This document shows, in pieces, positions 1-5,955 of a stretch of DNA of 9,322 bases (position 1 is the first letter of the stretch; every line of letters begins with the position of its first letter). Origin of the DNA: Actinomycetota bacterium. Lineage in GTDB: Bacteria > Actinomycetota > Actinomycetes > Nanopelagicales > Nanopelagicaceae. Location: NCBI GenBank assembly GCA_947496345.1, contig CANMCL010000030.1, forward strand, positions 1-9,322, written 5' to 3'. Below the pieces are notes generated by a model. The model was not told the origin of the DNA, searched no databases, and worked only from the letters and a program-made list of their open reading frames with translations. Position numbers and translations under genes: made by a program.

Positions 1-74
1 GCGCTGGGCTAAATGAGATAGGTGTCGCAGAGCAAGCGATTGATTACTTGAGAGCCAATCTTTCAACGCGCTAG
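1..74 (+). CDS. 3' end of an unidentified gene (partial)
   Basis: The reading frame starting at base 3 is open from the window edge to a TAG stop at 72-74 and encodes a 23-residue tail ending in AIDYLRANLSTR. The tail looks like the amphipathic C-terminal helix of a soluble protein, with alternating acidic, basic and hydrophobic residues. The other two forward frames stop almost at once (TAA at 10-12, TGA at 14-16), so this is the only plausible plus-strand coding frame. Family and function cannot be assigned from so short a piece. It lies 114 bases upstream of the SGNH hydrolase on the same strand, so the two could belong to one functional cluster, although a candidate promoter separates them. 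Confidence 0.4.
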   Translation, partial: AGLNEIGVAEQAIDYLRANLSTR

Positions 75-91
75 GCGAATTGGACATATTG

Positions 92-116
92 CCTGGTTTA
101 GATCATTGCAACCAGG
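92..116. repeat. Inverted repeat CCTGGTT/AACCAGG, possible operator
   Basis: CCTGGTT at 92-98 and AACCAGG at 110-116 are perfect 7-bp inverted arms separated by 11 bases. The right arm overlaps the candidate -35 box of the downstream gene. No T-run follows, so an intrinsic terminator for the preceding gene is less likely than a protein-binding site. An overlapping second pair, GTTTAG (96-101) and CTAAAC (129-134), and a direct repeat of GGACATAT (82-89 and 115-122, 33 bases apart) lie in the same stretch. Confidence 0.4.
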
Positions 117-135
117 ACATATCGGTACCTAAACT
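106..135 (+). promoter_or_regulatory. Candidate promoter of the SGNH hydrolase gene
   Basis: TTGCAA at 106-111 (four of six matches to the sigma70-type -35 consensus) is followed after 18 bases by TAAACT at 130-135 (four of six matches to the -10 consensus). The predicted transcript would start near 142, giving a leader of about 47 bases that contains the AAGGAG ribosome site. The -35 box overlaps one arm of a 7-bp inverted repeat (92-98/110-116). This is a consensus match only. Confidence 0.3.
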
Positions 136-176
136 AAAGCCAGACTTTGTCATGACCATGTTGTCAGACCAATAAT

Positions 177-182
177 AAGGAG
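177..182 (+). promoter_or_regulatory. Ribosome binding site of the SGNH hydrolase gene
   Basis: AAGGAG lies 6 bases before the ATG at 189. It fixes the start at this ATG rather than at the in-frame Met at codon 7. Confidence 0.8.
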
Positions 183-188
183 ATAACT

Positions 189-1319
189 ATGTTTACTTAT
201 CCAATAATGGACTCAAAGATAGAGATTGTTGGGGCGCTGGGATATGACAAGGGTGCCGACGGTTGGGTCACGCCTCGTCGATTGCCAGACTGGACTCGTA
301 TTCAATTTGCTGATGCAGGTATAGAACGATTCTTGAAATTTCCATCAGGCGTGCGTATTCGCTTTAGAACATCAGCCGATCAGATCTCGCTCAAGGTACT
401 TGTTTCAAAAATGGTGATTACAGGACTGGCTGAAGATAAGCGACCTGCAGCATTTGATTTGCTGGTTGATGGAAAAGAAGTTCAGTCTCTGACGGCAGAT
501 CATGGAAATGTTCTACGCTTGACTGCAGGTGTTACGGCAGTGTTCGTGGAAACACTCGAACCTGGTGATCCGGATCTTCTCACTTTTTCACAGCTTGGTG
601 ATAACGAAAAAGATATCGAGATTTGGCTTCCTTCATCTGCAATTGTTGAGTTGAAGGAGTTAACCGCATCCAAGGAGATATTGCCGGCTCGACCAAGTGG
701 CAAAAAGAAATGGGTGCATTACGGAAGTTCAATAAGCCATTGTGTTGAAGCGGTTAAGCCGATGGATATTTGGCCAGTGCGTGCTGCACAGTTGATGAAT
801 CTAGATGTAATCAATTTTGGATTTGCTGGAGAATGCCAATTGGATGGTTTCGCCGCGCGATCAATAGCAAACACTCCTGCGGACTTCATTTCACTCAAAT
901 TAGGAATAAATCTAGTAAATGCTGATTCGATGCGCGAAAGAGCCTTTATTCCGGCGGTTCATAGTTTGCTTGACACCATCCGTGAAAAGCACCCGACCAC
1001 ACCAATACTGATTATTTCCCCTATCTGGTGTCCATTTCACGAAACGACTCCAGGTCCAATCATGATCGATGGAGATTCACTCTTTGCGAAAGAGCGACCT
1101 GCAGAATTGGCTGGCGGTGTGCTCACTCTTGTTCGCATTAGAGAAATACTTGAAGAGGTTGTTTCCAAACGAGCAGATAAGAACCTGCATTACATGAATG
1201 GTCTAGAACTTATGAATGAGGGCGATGTAGACCTCATGCCCGATAAGTTGCACCCAAATTCAGCGGGATACCGATTAATGGCTGAGCGTTTTGCAAAGTT
1301 ACAAACCATTAAGTTCTGA
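189..1319 (+). CDS. SGNH/GDSL-family hydrolase (probable esterase)
   Basis: A 376-residue protein. Residues ~15-165 form a beta-rich N-terminal domain, including the stretch SGVRIRFRTSADQI, which resembles the accessory domain placed before GDSL-like esterases of the Lipase_GDSL_3 type. Residues ~174-372 carry the SGNH hydrolase blocks. Block I is HYGSSIS with presumed nucleophile Ser181, where the classical Asp of GDS is replaced by Ser, as is common in this branch. Block II is NFGFAG with Gly211. Block III is LGIN with Asn241. Block V is DKLHPN with the Asp352/His355 pair. The full SGNH set is therefore present, and the enzyme should hydrolyse an ester. The substrate is unknown; sugar-linked acetyl groups are a reasonable guess from family context only. 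There is no signal peptide or membrane segment, so a cytoplasmic location is expected. The AAGGAG site supports the start. The gene converges on aceB with only 34 bases between stops. Confidence 0.85.
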   Translation: MFTYPIMDSKIEIVGALGYDKGADGWVTPRRLPDWTRIQFADAGIERFLKFPSGVRIRFRTSADQISLKVLVSKMVITGLAEDKRPAAFDLLVDGKEVQSLTADHGNVLRLTAGVTAVFVETLEPGDPDLLTFSQLGDNEKDIEIWLPSSAIVELKELTASKEILPARPSGKKKWVHYGSSISHCVEAVKPMDIWPVRAAQLMNLDVINFGFAGECQLDGFAARSIANTPADFISLKLGINLVNADSMRERAFIPAVHSLLDTIREKHPTTPILIISPIWCPFHETTPGPIMIDGDSLFAKERPAELAGGVLTLVRIREILEEVVSKRADKNLHYMNGLELMNEGDVDLMPDKLHPNSAGYRLMAERFAKLQTIKF

Positions 1320-1353
1320 TTTGTAACTAAGCAAGAACGATTATCGGGGCTCT

Positions 1354-2976
1354 TTACTTTATTGAGTGACCAGGTGCTGCACTCACCATGAACTGAGAGT
1401 ACGCGGAAAGCGTCAAGAAGGTCGGGAAGTGATCTTCATCCAGACAGATTTGGCGGAAGATCGCAACCGCATCTTCAAAGCGATCATTTTCGTTTCGCTC
1501 TAGTCCGTTAATGATGTCGAAGATAATTTGTTCAACGAGGCTGCGAGTTACGTGGGTTCCCTCGCGAGTAACTACTTCGTAACGAATCCATTGCCATATC
1601 TGCGAGCGACTAATTTCAGCAGTTGCAACGTCTTCCATTAAATTATCGATTGCAACTGCGCCTGTTCCGCGGAGCCAGGATTCGATGTATAGAAGCCCTA
1701 CAGCCACATTTGTGCGAAGCCCGGCATCCGTTACATCTCCACCGATAGATTGAATATCGAGAAGTTGATCCGGAACAACGTGAACATCATCGCGAAGGCG
1801 ATCTAGTTGATTTGGCTTTGAACCTAAAACGGCATCAAATTCTTTCTGCGCAACAGGAATTAAATCTGGGTGAGCAACCCAAGTTCCATCGAAACCATCC
1901 GCAGCCTCGCGCGCTTTATCGATCGTAACTGCTTCGAGTGCACGATCGGTCACTTCTTTATCTCGACGATTAGGAATGAAAGCACTCATGCCGCCAATAG
2001 CGTGAGCTTTTCGCTTGTGACAAGTTGAGACCAAAAGTTCGGTGTAGGCGCGCATGAATGGCACCGTCATAGTGATCTGCGCTCGATCTGGAGTCAAGAA
2101 CTGCTTTCCGGATCCGGCAAAGTTTTTAATAATCGAGAAGATGTAATCCCAACGGCCAGCATTTAAGCCAGCGCAGTGATCGCGCAATTCCCAAAGAATT
2201 TCATCCATTTCAAATGCTGCTGGAATAGTTTCAATAAGTACTGTCGCGCGAATAGTTCCATAAGGAATCTCTAAACGCTCTTCGGCGTAGGTAAAGATGT
2301 TGTTCCACAACTCTGCTTCTAGGTGTGATTCAATCTTCGCCAAGTAGAAGTATGGACCTGCTCCGCGCGCAATCAACTCTTTTGCGTTATGGAAGAAGTA
2401 AAGTCCGAAGTCAACTAACCCTGCAACAGTTGGACGTGCACGATCTTCCTGATCCACAAAGAGAAGGTGTTTTTCAACCATATGCCACCCACGTGGACGC
2501 ATAACAATTGTTGGCGCATTTTCATTGGTGATTGTGTAAATCTTTTCACCTGAATCAAAGGTAAGTTGTCTGCGGATCGCATCAAATAGCGAGACCTGTC
2601 CCCCAATAATGTTCTCCCAGGTCGGGCTAGTTGCATCTTCCAAATCCGCTAACCAAACTTTGGCACTTGAATTCATGGCGTTGCAAGTCATTTTCGGATC
2701 AGTCGGCCCCGTGATTTCAACTCTGCGATCTTCTAGGCCAGGTCCAGGACCAGCAACAAACCAGCTGGCATCTTCCCGAATGTGACTCGTTGACTTTAAG
2801 AATGTTGGCCGGCGTCCATTGGAAAAGTGAGTTCGATTAACCATTCTGTGGGCCAGCAAGTCACTTCGAGTACCCGAAAAGAGTTCGTGAAGTTCGGTAA
2901 CAAATGCCAACGCATCTGAAGTGAGGATCTCGTTAAAGCGAGGATGCATCTTTCCTGCAATTGAAATGTGTGACAT
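1354..2976 (-). CDS. aceB: Malate synthase A
   Basis: A cytoplasmic enzyme that condenses glyoxylate with acetyl-CoA and water to give malate and CoA, the second step of the glyoxylate bypass. The 540-residue length fits the A-type enzyme (about 530-540) and not the ~740-residue G-type. The family signature RDHCAGLNAGRWDYIF is at residues 265-280. Likely active-site residues by comparison with E. coli malate synthase A are Arg162 (in RPRGWH), Glu249 (in IETIPAAFEM), Asp277 (in RWDYIF, with Glu249 a Mg2+ ligand) and the catalytic base Asp449 (in MEDVATAEIS). The protein appears complete. AGGAG lies 6 bases before the ATG. The gene starts 28 bases after the aceA stop with no promoter or terminator evident between them, so it is probably cotranscribed with aceA, and the stoichiometric partner enzymes come from one mRNA. 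Confidence 0.97.
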   Translation of the reverse strand: MSHISIAGKMHPRFNEILTSDALAFVTELHELFSGTRSDLLAHRMVNRTHFSNGRRPTFLKSTSHIREDASWFVAGPGPGLEDRRVEITGPTDPKMTCNAMNSSAKVWLADLEDATSPTWENIIGGQVSLFDAIRRQLTFDSGEKIYTITNENAPTIVMRPRGWHMVEKHLLFVDQEDRARPTVAGLVDFGLYFFHNAKELIARGAGPYFYLAKIESHLEAELWNNIFTYAEERLEIPYGTIRATVLIETIPAAFEMDEILWELRDHCAGLNAGRWDYIFSIIKNFAGSGKQFLTPDRAQITMTVPFMRAYTELLVSTCHKRKAHAIGGMSAFIPNRRDKEVTDRALEAVTIDKAREAADGFDGTWVAHPDLIPVAQKEFDAVLGSKPNQLDRLRDDVHVVPDQLLDIQSIGGDVTDAGLRTNVAVGLLYIESWLRGTGAVAIDNLMEDVATAEISRSQIWQWIRYEVVTREGTHVTRSLVEQIIFDIINGLERNENDRFEDAVAIFRQICLDEDHFPTFLTLSAYSQFMVSAAPGHSIK

Positions 2977-2982
2977 TTAATT

Positions 2983-2987
2983 CTCCT
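2983..2987 (-). promoter_or_regulatory. Ribosome binding site of aceB
   Basis: AGGAG on the minus strand, 6 bases before the aceB ATG and inside the 28-base aceA-aceB spacer. It supports translation of aceB from a shared aceA-aceB transcript. Confidence 0.75.
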
Positions 2988-3004
2988 ATGGCTGTGTTAA
3001 ATAA

Positions 3005-4294
3005 TTAGTGGAATTGTTCGTTTTCGGTTGATCCGGCGAGAGCCAGAGTGGCGCTATTCGGATTGAGCGCAGTCGAGATCGCATCAAAGTAGCCCGTGCC
3101 TACTTCACGCTGGTGCTTCGTCGCTGTGTAACCATCGGCTTCGCTCGCAAATTCAGCTTCTTGTAGTTCAACGTATGCGCTCATAGCGCGGGTCTTGTAA
3201 CCCTTTGCAAGAGTGAACATTGAGTGATTGAGTGCGTGGAAACCGGCCAGTGTGATGAATTGGAATTTGTAACCAAGTGCTGCCAACTCTGATTGGAATG
3301 TCGCAATCTGCGCATCGTTAAGGTGGCGCTTCCAATTAAATGATGGTGAGCAGTTATAGGCCAACATCTTCCCTGGATACTTTGCGTGTATCGCTTCTGC
3401 GAATTTACGTGCAAGCTCGATATTTGGCTCACCCGTTTCAACCCACATTAGATCTGAGTATTCGGCGAAAGCTAGCCCTCGAGTAATAACAGCATCTAGG
3501 CCTGGCTTAACTCGATAGAAACCTTCGCTGGTGCGTTCACCTGTTGCATACTGTGCATCTCGTGAATCGATATCTGAAGTGATCAGATCCGCTGCGAGCG
3601 CATCAGTGCGTGCAATGATTATTGTTGGAACGCCAGCAACATCAGCTGCAAGGCGAGCCGCATTTAAAGTTCTAACGTGTTGCTGAGTTGGAATCAATAC
3701 TTTTCCACCTAAGTGACCGCACTTCTTTTCTGAAGCGAGTTGGTCTTCCCAGTGAACTCCGGCAGCGCCTGCTTGAATCATTGACTTCATTAATTCATAC
3801 GCATTTAGCGGACCACCAAAACCTGCTTCAGCATCGGCAACAATCGGCACAAGCCAATCAAGGCTCGCCGGACCTTCAACGCGCTCTACTTGATCAGCGC
3901 GCATCAAAGCGTTATTGATTCGGCGAACAACTGCCGGAACCGAGTTGGCGGGATACAAGCTCTGATCTGGATAGGTATGCCCCGAAAGGTTGGCATCTCC
4001 TGCAACCTGCCAACCGGAAAGGTAGATCGCCTTCAGCCCAGCCTTTACCTGCTGAACCGCTTGGTTCCCGGTGAGGGCTCCAAGGGCTGCAACCCATTTC
4101 TCGGTGTGCAGTAAATCCCATAGGTTCTCGGCCCCGCGGCGAGCCAGCGTGGAATCTTCAGTAATCGAGCCGCGCAGGCGCACCACATCTTCAGCGGTGT
4201 AATCACGCTTGATCCCCGCCCAGCGTGGATTGGTATCCCACTCTTTTTGCAATTCTTCTGCGGTCTGGGTGTTGCTCCCGATTTGGCTCTTCAT
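3005..4294 (-). CDS. aceA: Isocitrate lyase
   Basis: Cleaves isocitrate to succinate and glyoxylate, the first committed step of the glyoxylate bypass, in the cytoplasm as a tetramer in known homologues. The 429 residues match the prokaryotic enzyme length (about 430). The hallmark KKCGHL is at residues 190-195, with catalytic Cys192. Other conserved sites are SGWQVAGD (93-100), [10 protein letters not shown] (152-161) with the Mg2+-binding Asp154, NCSPSFNW (314-321), which contacts the substrate carboxylates, and TLAGFHALN from residue 348. No key residue is missing. AAGGAG sits 6 bases before the ATG. It is the first gene of an aceA-aceB unit and diverges from a RamB-like regulator across a 154-base control region. 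In Corynebacterium, RamB controls aceA and aceB; the same relationship is inferred here from adjacency. Confidence 0.98.
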   Translation of the reverse strand: MKSQIGSNTQTAEELQKEWDTNPRWAGIKRDYTAEDVVRLRGSITEDSTLARRGAENLWDLLHTEKWVAALGALTGNQAVQQVKAGLKAIYLSGWQVAGDANLSGHTYPDQSLYPANSVPAVVRRINNALMRADQVERVEGPASLDWLVPIVADAEAGFGGPLNAYELMKSMIQAGAAGVHWEDQLASEKKCGHLGGKVLIPTQQHVRTLNAARLAADVAGVPTIIIARTDALAADLITSDIDSRDAQYATGERTSEGFYRVKPGLDAVITRGLAFAEYSDLMWVETGEPNIELARKFAEAIHAKYPGKMLAYNCSPSFNWKRHLNDAQIATFQSELAALGYKFQFITLAGFHALNHSMFTLAKGYKTRAMSAYVELQEAEFASEADGYTATKHQREVGTGYFDAISTALNPNSATLALAGSTENEQFH

Positions 4295-4300
4295 TACTTA

Positions 4301-4306
4301 CTCCTT
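4301..4306 (-). promoter_or_regulatory. Ribosome binding site of aceA
   Basis: AAGGAG on the minus strand, 6 bases before the aceA ATG. A strong canonical site. Confidence 0.8.
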
Positions 4307-4317
4307 CTTATAGTGTG

Positions 4318-4333
4318 AAAAACAAGGGTTTTT
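4318..4333 (-). repeat. Inverted repeat AAAAAC/GTTTTT in the aceA leader
   Basis: Perfect 6-bp arms (4318-4323 and 4328-4333) with a 4-base centre, 11 bases upstream of the aceA ribosome site. As RNA it would be a weak, mostly A-U hairpin; as DNA it is a possible operator half-pair. With the proposed transcription start near 4340 it lies in the 5' untranslated region. Confidence 0.4.
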
Positions 4334-4368
4334 GTGCCCTTTGGTCGAATAAGTTGAGTATTGGGCAC
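4334..4368. promoter_or_regulatory. GTGCCC/GGGCAC inverted repeat flanking the aceA -10 box
   Basis: GTGCCC at 4334-4339 and GGGCAC at 4363-4368 are perfect 6-bp inverted arms separated by 23 bases. One arm abuts the proposed aceA -35 box in the promoter spacer, and the other lies at about +1 to +6. This is a plausible binding arrangement for a repressor dimer or for two dimers. The binding protein is unknown. Confidence 0.4.
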
Positions 4369-4375
4369 TTTTCAA
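4347..4375 (-). promoter_or_regulatory. Candidate aceA promoter
   Basis: On the minus strand, TTGAAA (4375-4370) is separated by 17 bases from TTATTC (4352-4347). The -35 match is good (five of six) and the -10 match is weak. Transcription would start near 4340, giving a leader of about 46 bases. A weak -10 is compatible with an activator-dependent or tightly regulated gene. An inverted repeat GTGCCC/GGGCAC straddles the -10 box. Confidence 0.35.
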
Positions 4376-4396
4376 GGAATTGCATTCGTTTCCTGA

Positions 4397-4418
4397 CAGA
4401 AATAATCCAATATTTCTG
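4397..4418. promoter_or_regulatory. Probable operator: 8-bp inverted repeat in the aceA/ramB control region
   Basis: CAGAAATA (4397-4404) and TATTTCTG (4411-4418) are perfect 8-bp inverted arms around a 6-base centre. The right arm also starts a second symmetric element, TATTT-CTGCC-AAATA at 4411-4425. The repeat lies just upstream of the aceA -35 box and over the expected -35 zone of the divergent regulator gene, so one bound protein could affect both genes. The AT-rich flanks with a TGC core loosely recall known RamB sites, but this is not an exact match. Binding by the adjacent regulator is inferred. Confidence 0.5.
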
Positions 4419-4435
4419 CCAAATAGAACTTCCCC

Positions 4436-4449
4436 TATTCTGCTGCGGA
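4436..4449 (+). promoter_or_regulatory. Candidate -10 box and leaderless start of the RamB-like gene
   Basis: TATTCT at 4436-4441 (five of six to TATAAT) lies 7 bases before the ATG at 4449, the normal distance from a -10 box to the transcription start. No Shine-Dalgarno sequence precedes this ATG or the next in-frame ATG at 4464. Together these suggest a leaderless mRNA beginning at the ATG, a frequent arrangement in Actinobacteria. No good -35 hexamer is visible. Confidence 0.4.
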
Positions 4450-5906
4450 TGCCAGAATTAAATATGAGCAATTTAGAGAAAGAGTTCGATCCGCTGATCG
4501 TTGGCCGCCGGATCCGAGAACTGCGAACCAAGCAAGGAATGAACCTTGAAGTACTCGCTCGCGCAATTGAGCGCGCACCATCGCAAATCTCGGCGATTGA
4601 AAATGGCAAACGAACTCCTCCAATTCAACAATTGCAGAAGATCGCACAAGCTCTCGGTGTTTCATTAACACAATTGCTTAACTCTGAAATATTGAGTGAG
4701 CGAACAGCAAATGAGCTTGAAATCGAACGCGCACAACGTGGTGGCCTTTACTCATCTCTTGGCTTGCCAGATGCATTCATAGGCAAAACTGTCAGCAATA
4801 ACATAATTGAAATCATTCTTGGCCTACAGCGCGAAGTTGAAAGGTTGCACTTGCAGCGTTCTGCGACTCCCGAAGAAGCGCGACGTGTAAACATAGAACT
4901 TCGTCAAGAGATGCGAAAAATTAATAATTATTTTCCACATTTGGAAGAGGAAGCGAAAAATCTTTTAGCGAAAATTGATCACAGCTCGGGTCCGCTATCT
5001 GAGCGCTTAACTGCAGAGCTAGCCAATAAGTTAGGTTTCACTTTGCATTACGTTCAAGATTTACCGGCTTCAACAAGAGTCATAACCGACGAAAAGAACG
5101 GACGCATCTATCTACCGATGCGGCGCGAAGGCCGCGATGCTCGTACTATTTTGTTGCAAGCACTCGCCGGTCACGTTCTTAAACATCCTTCACCAAATGA
5201 CTATCACGACTACTTATCGCAGCGTGTACAAACAAACTATTTGGCAGGCGCGTTGTTAATGCCTGAGGCAAATGCAGTTGAATTCCTACAGAACGCCAAA
5301 GTTAAGCGAGAACTCTCTGTTGAAGACCTTCGTGATTACTTCGGTGTCAGCTATGAAAACGCTGCCCATAGATTTACTAATCTGGCAACGGTTCACCTCA
5401 ACTTGCCGGTGCACTTCCTAAAGGTGCACGAAAGCGGTGCGATTTCCAAGGCTTACGAGAATGACAACGTGACATTTCCGTCAGATGTCTTTGGCTCAGT
5501 AGAGGGTCAAATTGTTTGTCGCAACTGGAGCGCCCGTAAAGTCTTCACGGTAAAAGATCGATTTACCCCGTATCACCAATACACCGACAAACCCGTTGGA
5601 ACTTATTGGTGCACATCAAGAATCCAAGCTAGCGCTCAAGGTGATTTCTCAGTCAGCGTCGGCACAAACTTCGATTCAGTTAAGTACTTCAGAGGAAGAG
5701 ATTCAAGTACTCGTTACAAGTCGTACTGTCCCGATGCCAAGTGTTGTCGCCAGGCTCCTGCGGATTTAGAAAACAAATGGGGCGAGTTGATTAGACCTAC
5801 TCCACGTTTGAATTCCAGTTTGCTTGCAGCGATACCGCAAAATGGATTCCTGGGGATTGAACAACGGGAAATTCTTGAATTTCTGGAAGACCAGGTCGAT
5901 TCGTGA
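4449..5906 (+). CDS. ramB: RamB/ScfR-like transcription regulator (HTH plus ImmA/IrrE-like)
   Basis: With the ATG at 4449 the protein has 485 residues, close to the ~475-500 of RamB proteins. Residues ~18-73 are an XRE-type helix-turn-helix (VGRRIRELRTKQG, then APSQISAIENGKRTPP). Residues ~83-180 are helical and charged. Residues ~185-320 resemble the ImmA/IrrE (M78) domain, including NYLAGALLMPEANAVEF, but its HExxH motif reads HVLKH (242-246), so the catalytic Glu is lost. Residues ~340-450 match the short-chain acyl regulator C-terminal region, with Cys357, Cys388, Cys427, Cys432 and Cys433. RamB family members control acetate and glyoxylate genes; divergence from aceA supports the same role here, with an acyl-CoA or related metabolite as plausible signal (inference). 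A TTG start at 4380 is also open but would add 23 unconserved residues and cover the promoter; ATG 4464 is a further alternative. Confidence 0.85.
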   Translation: MPELNMSNLEKEFDPLIVGRRIRELRTKQGMNLEVLARAIERAPSQISAIENGKRTPPIQQLQKIAQALGVSLTQLLNSEILSERTANELEIERAQRGGLYSSLGLPDAFIGKTVSNNIIEIILGLQREVERLHLQRSATPEEARRVNIELRQEMRKINNYFPHLEEEAKNLLAKIDHSSGPLSERLTAELANKLGFTLHYVQDLPASTRVITDEKNGRIYLPMRREGRDARTILLQALAGHVLKHPSPNDYHDYLSQRVQTNYLAGALLMPEANAVEFLQNAKVKRELSVEDLRDYFGVSYENAAHRFTNLATVHLNLPVHFLKVHESGAISKAYENDNVTFPSDVFGSVEGQIVCRNWSARKVFTVKDRFTPYHQYTDKPVGTYWCTSRIQASAQGDFSVSVGTNFDSVKYFRGRDSSTRYKSYCPDAKCCRQAPADLENKWGELIRPTPRLNSSLLAAIPQNGFLGIEQREILEFLEDQVDS

Positions 5907-5955
5907 GAGGGATCACGAAGTTGCCGACTGGTCTGACTAAAGTGCGGTTCGAAAG

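Noticed and set aside
1320..1353. Possible bidirectional terminator between the SGNH hydrolase and aceB
   Set aside because: Only CGAT/ATCG with a one-base centre and scattered complementary bases are present; no stable stem with a U-tract can be drawn.
4380..4448. TTG-initiated 23-residue N-terminal extension of the RamB-like regulator
   Set aside because: AAGGA abuts the TTG with no spacing, the extension is unlike any RamB N-terminus, and it would overlap the operator repeat and the likely -10 box.
4298..4609. A 103-codon minus-strand open frame across the aceA/ramB control region
   Set aside because: It overlaps the HTH-encoding region of the regulator and the aceA promoter and ribosome site, and its product resembles no known protein pattern.
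5924..5947. Possible terminator hairpin (CCGACT/AGTGCGG) between the convergent regulator and pulA genes
   Set aside because: The stem needs a bulge, the loop is about 11 bases, and there is no T-run on either strand, so it does not reach the standard for an intrinsic terminator.
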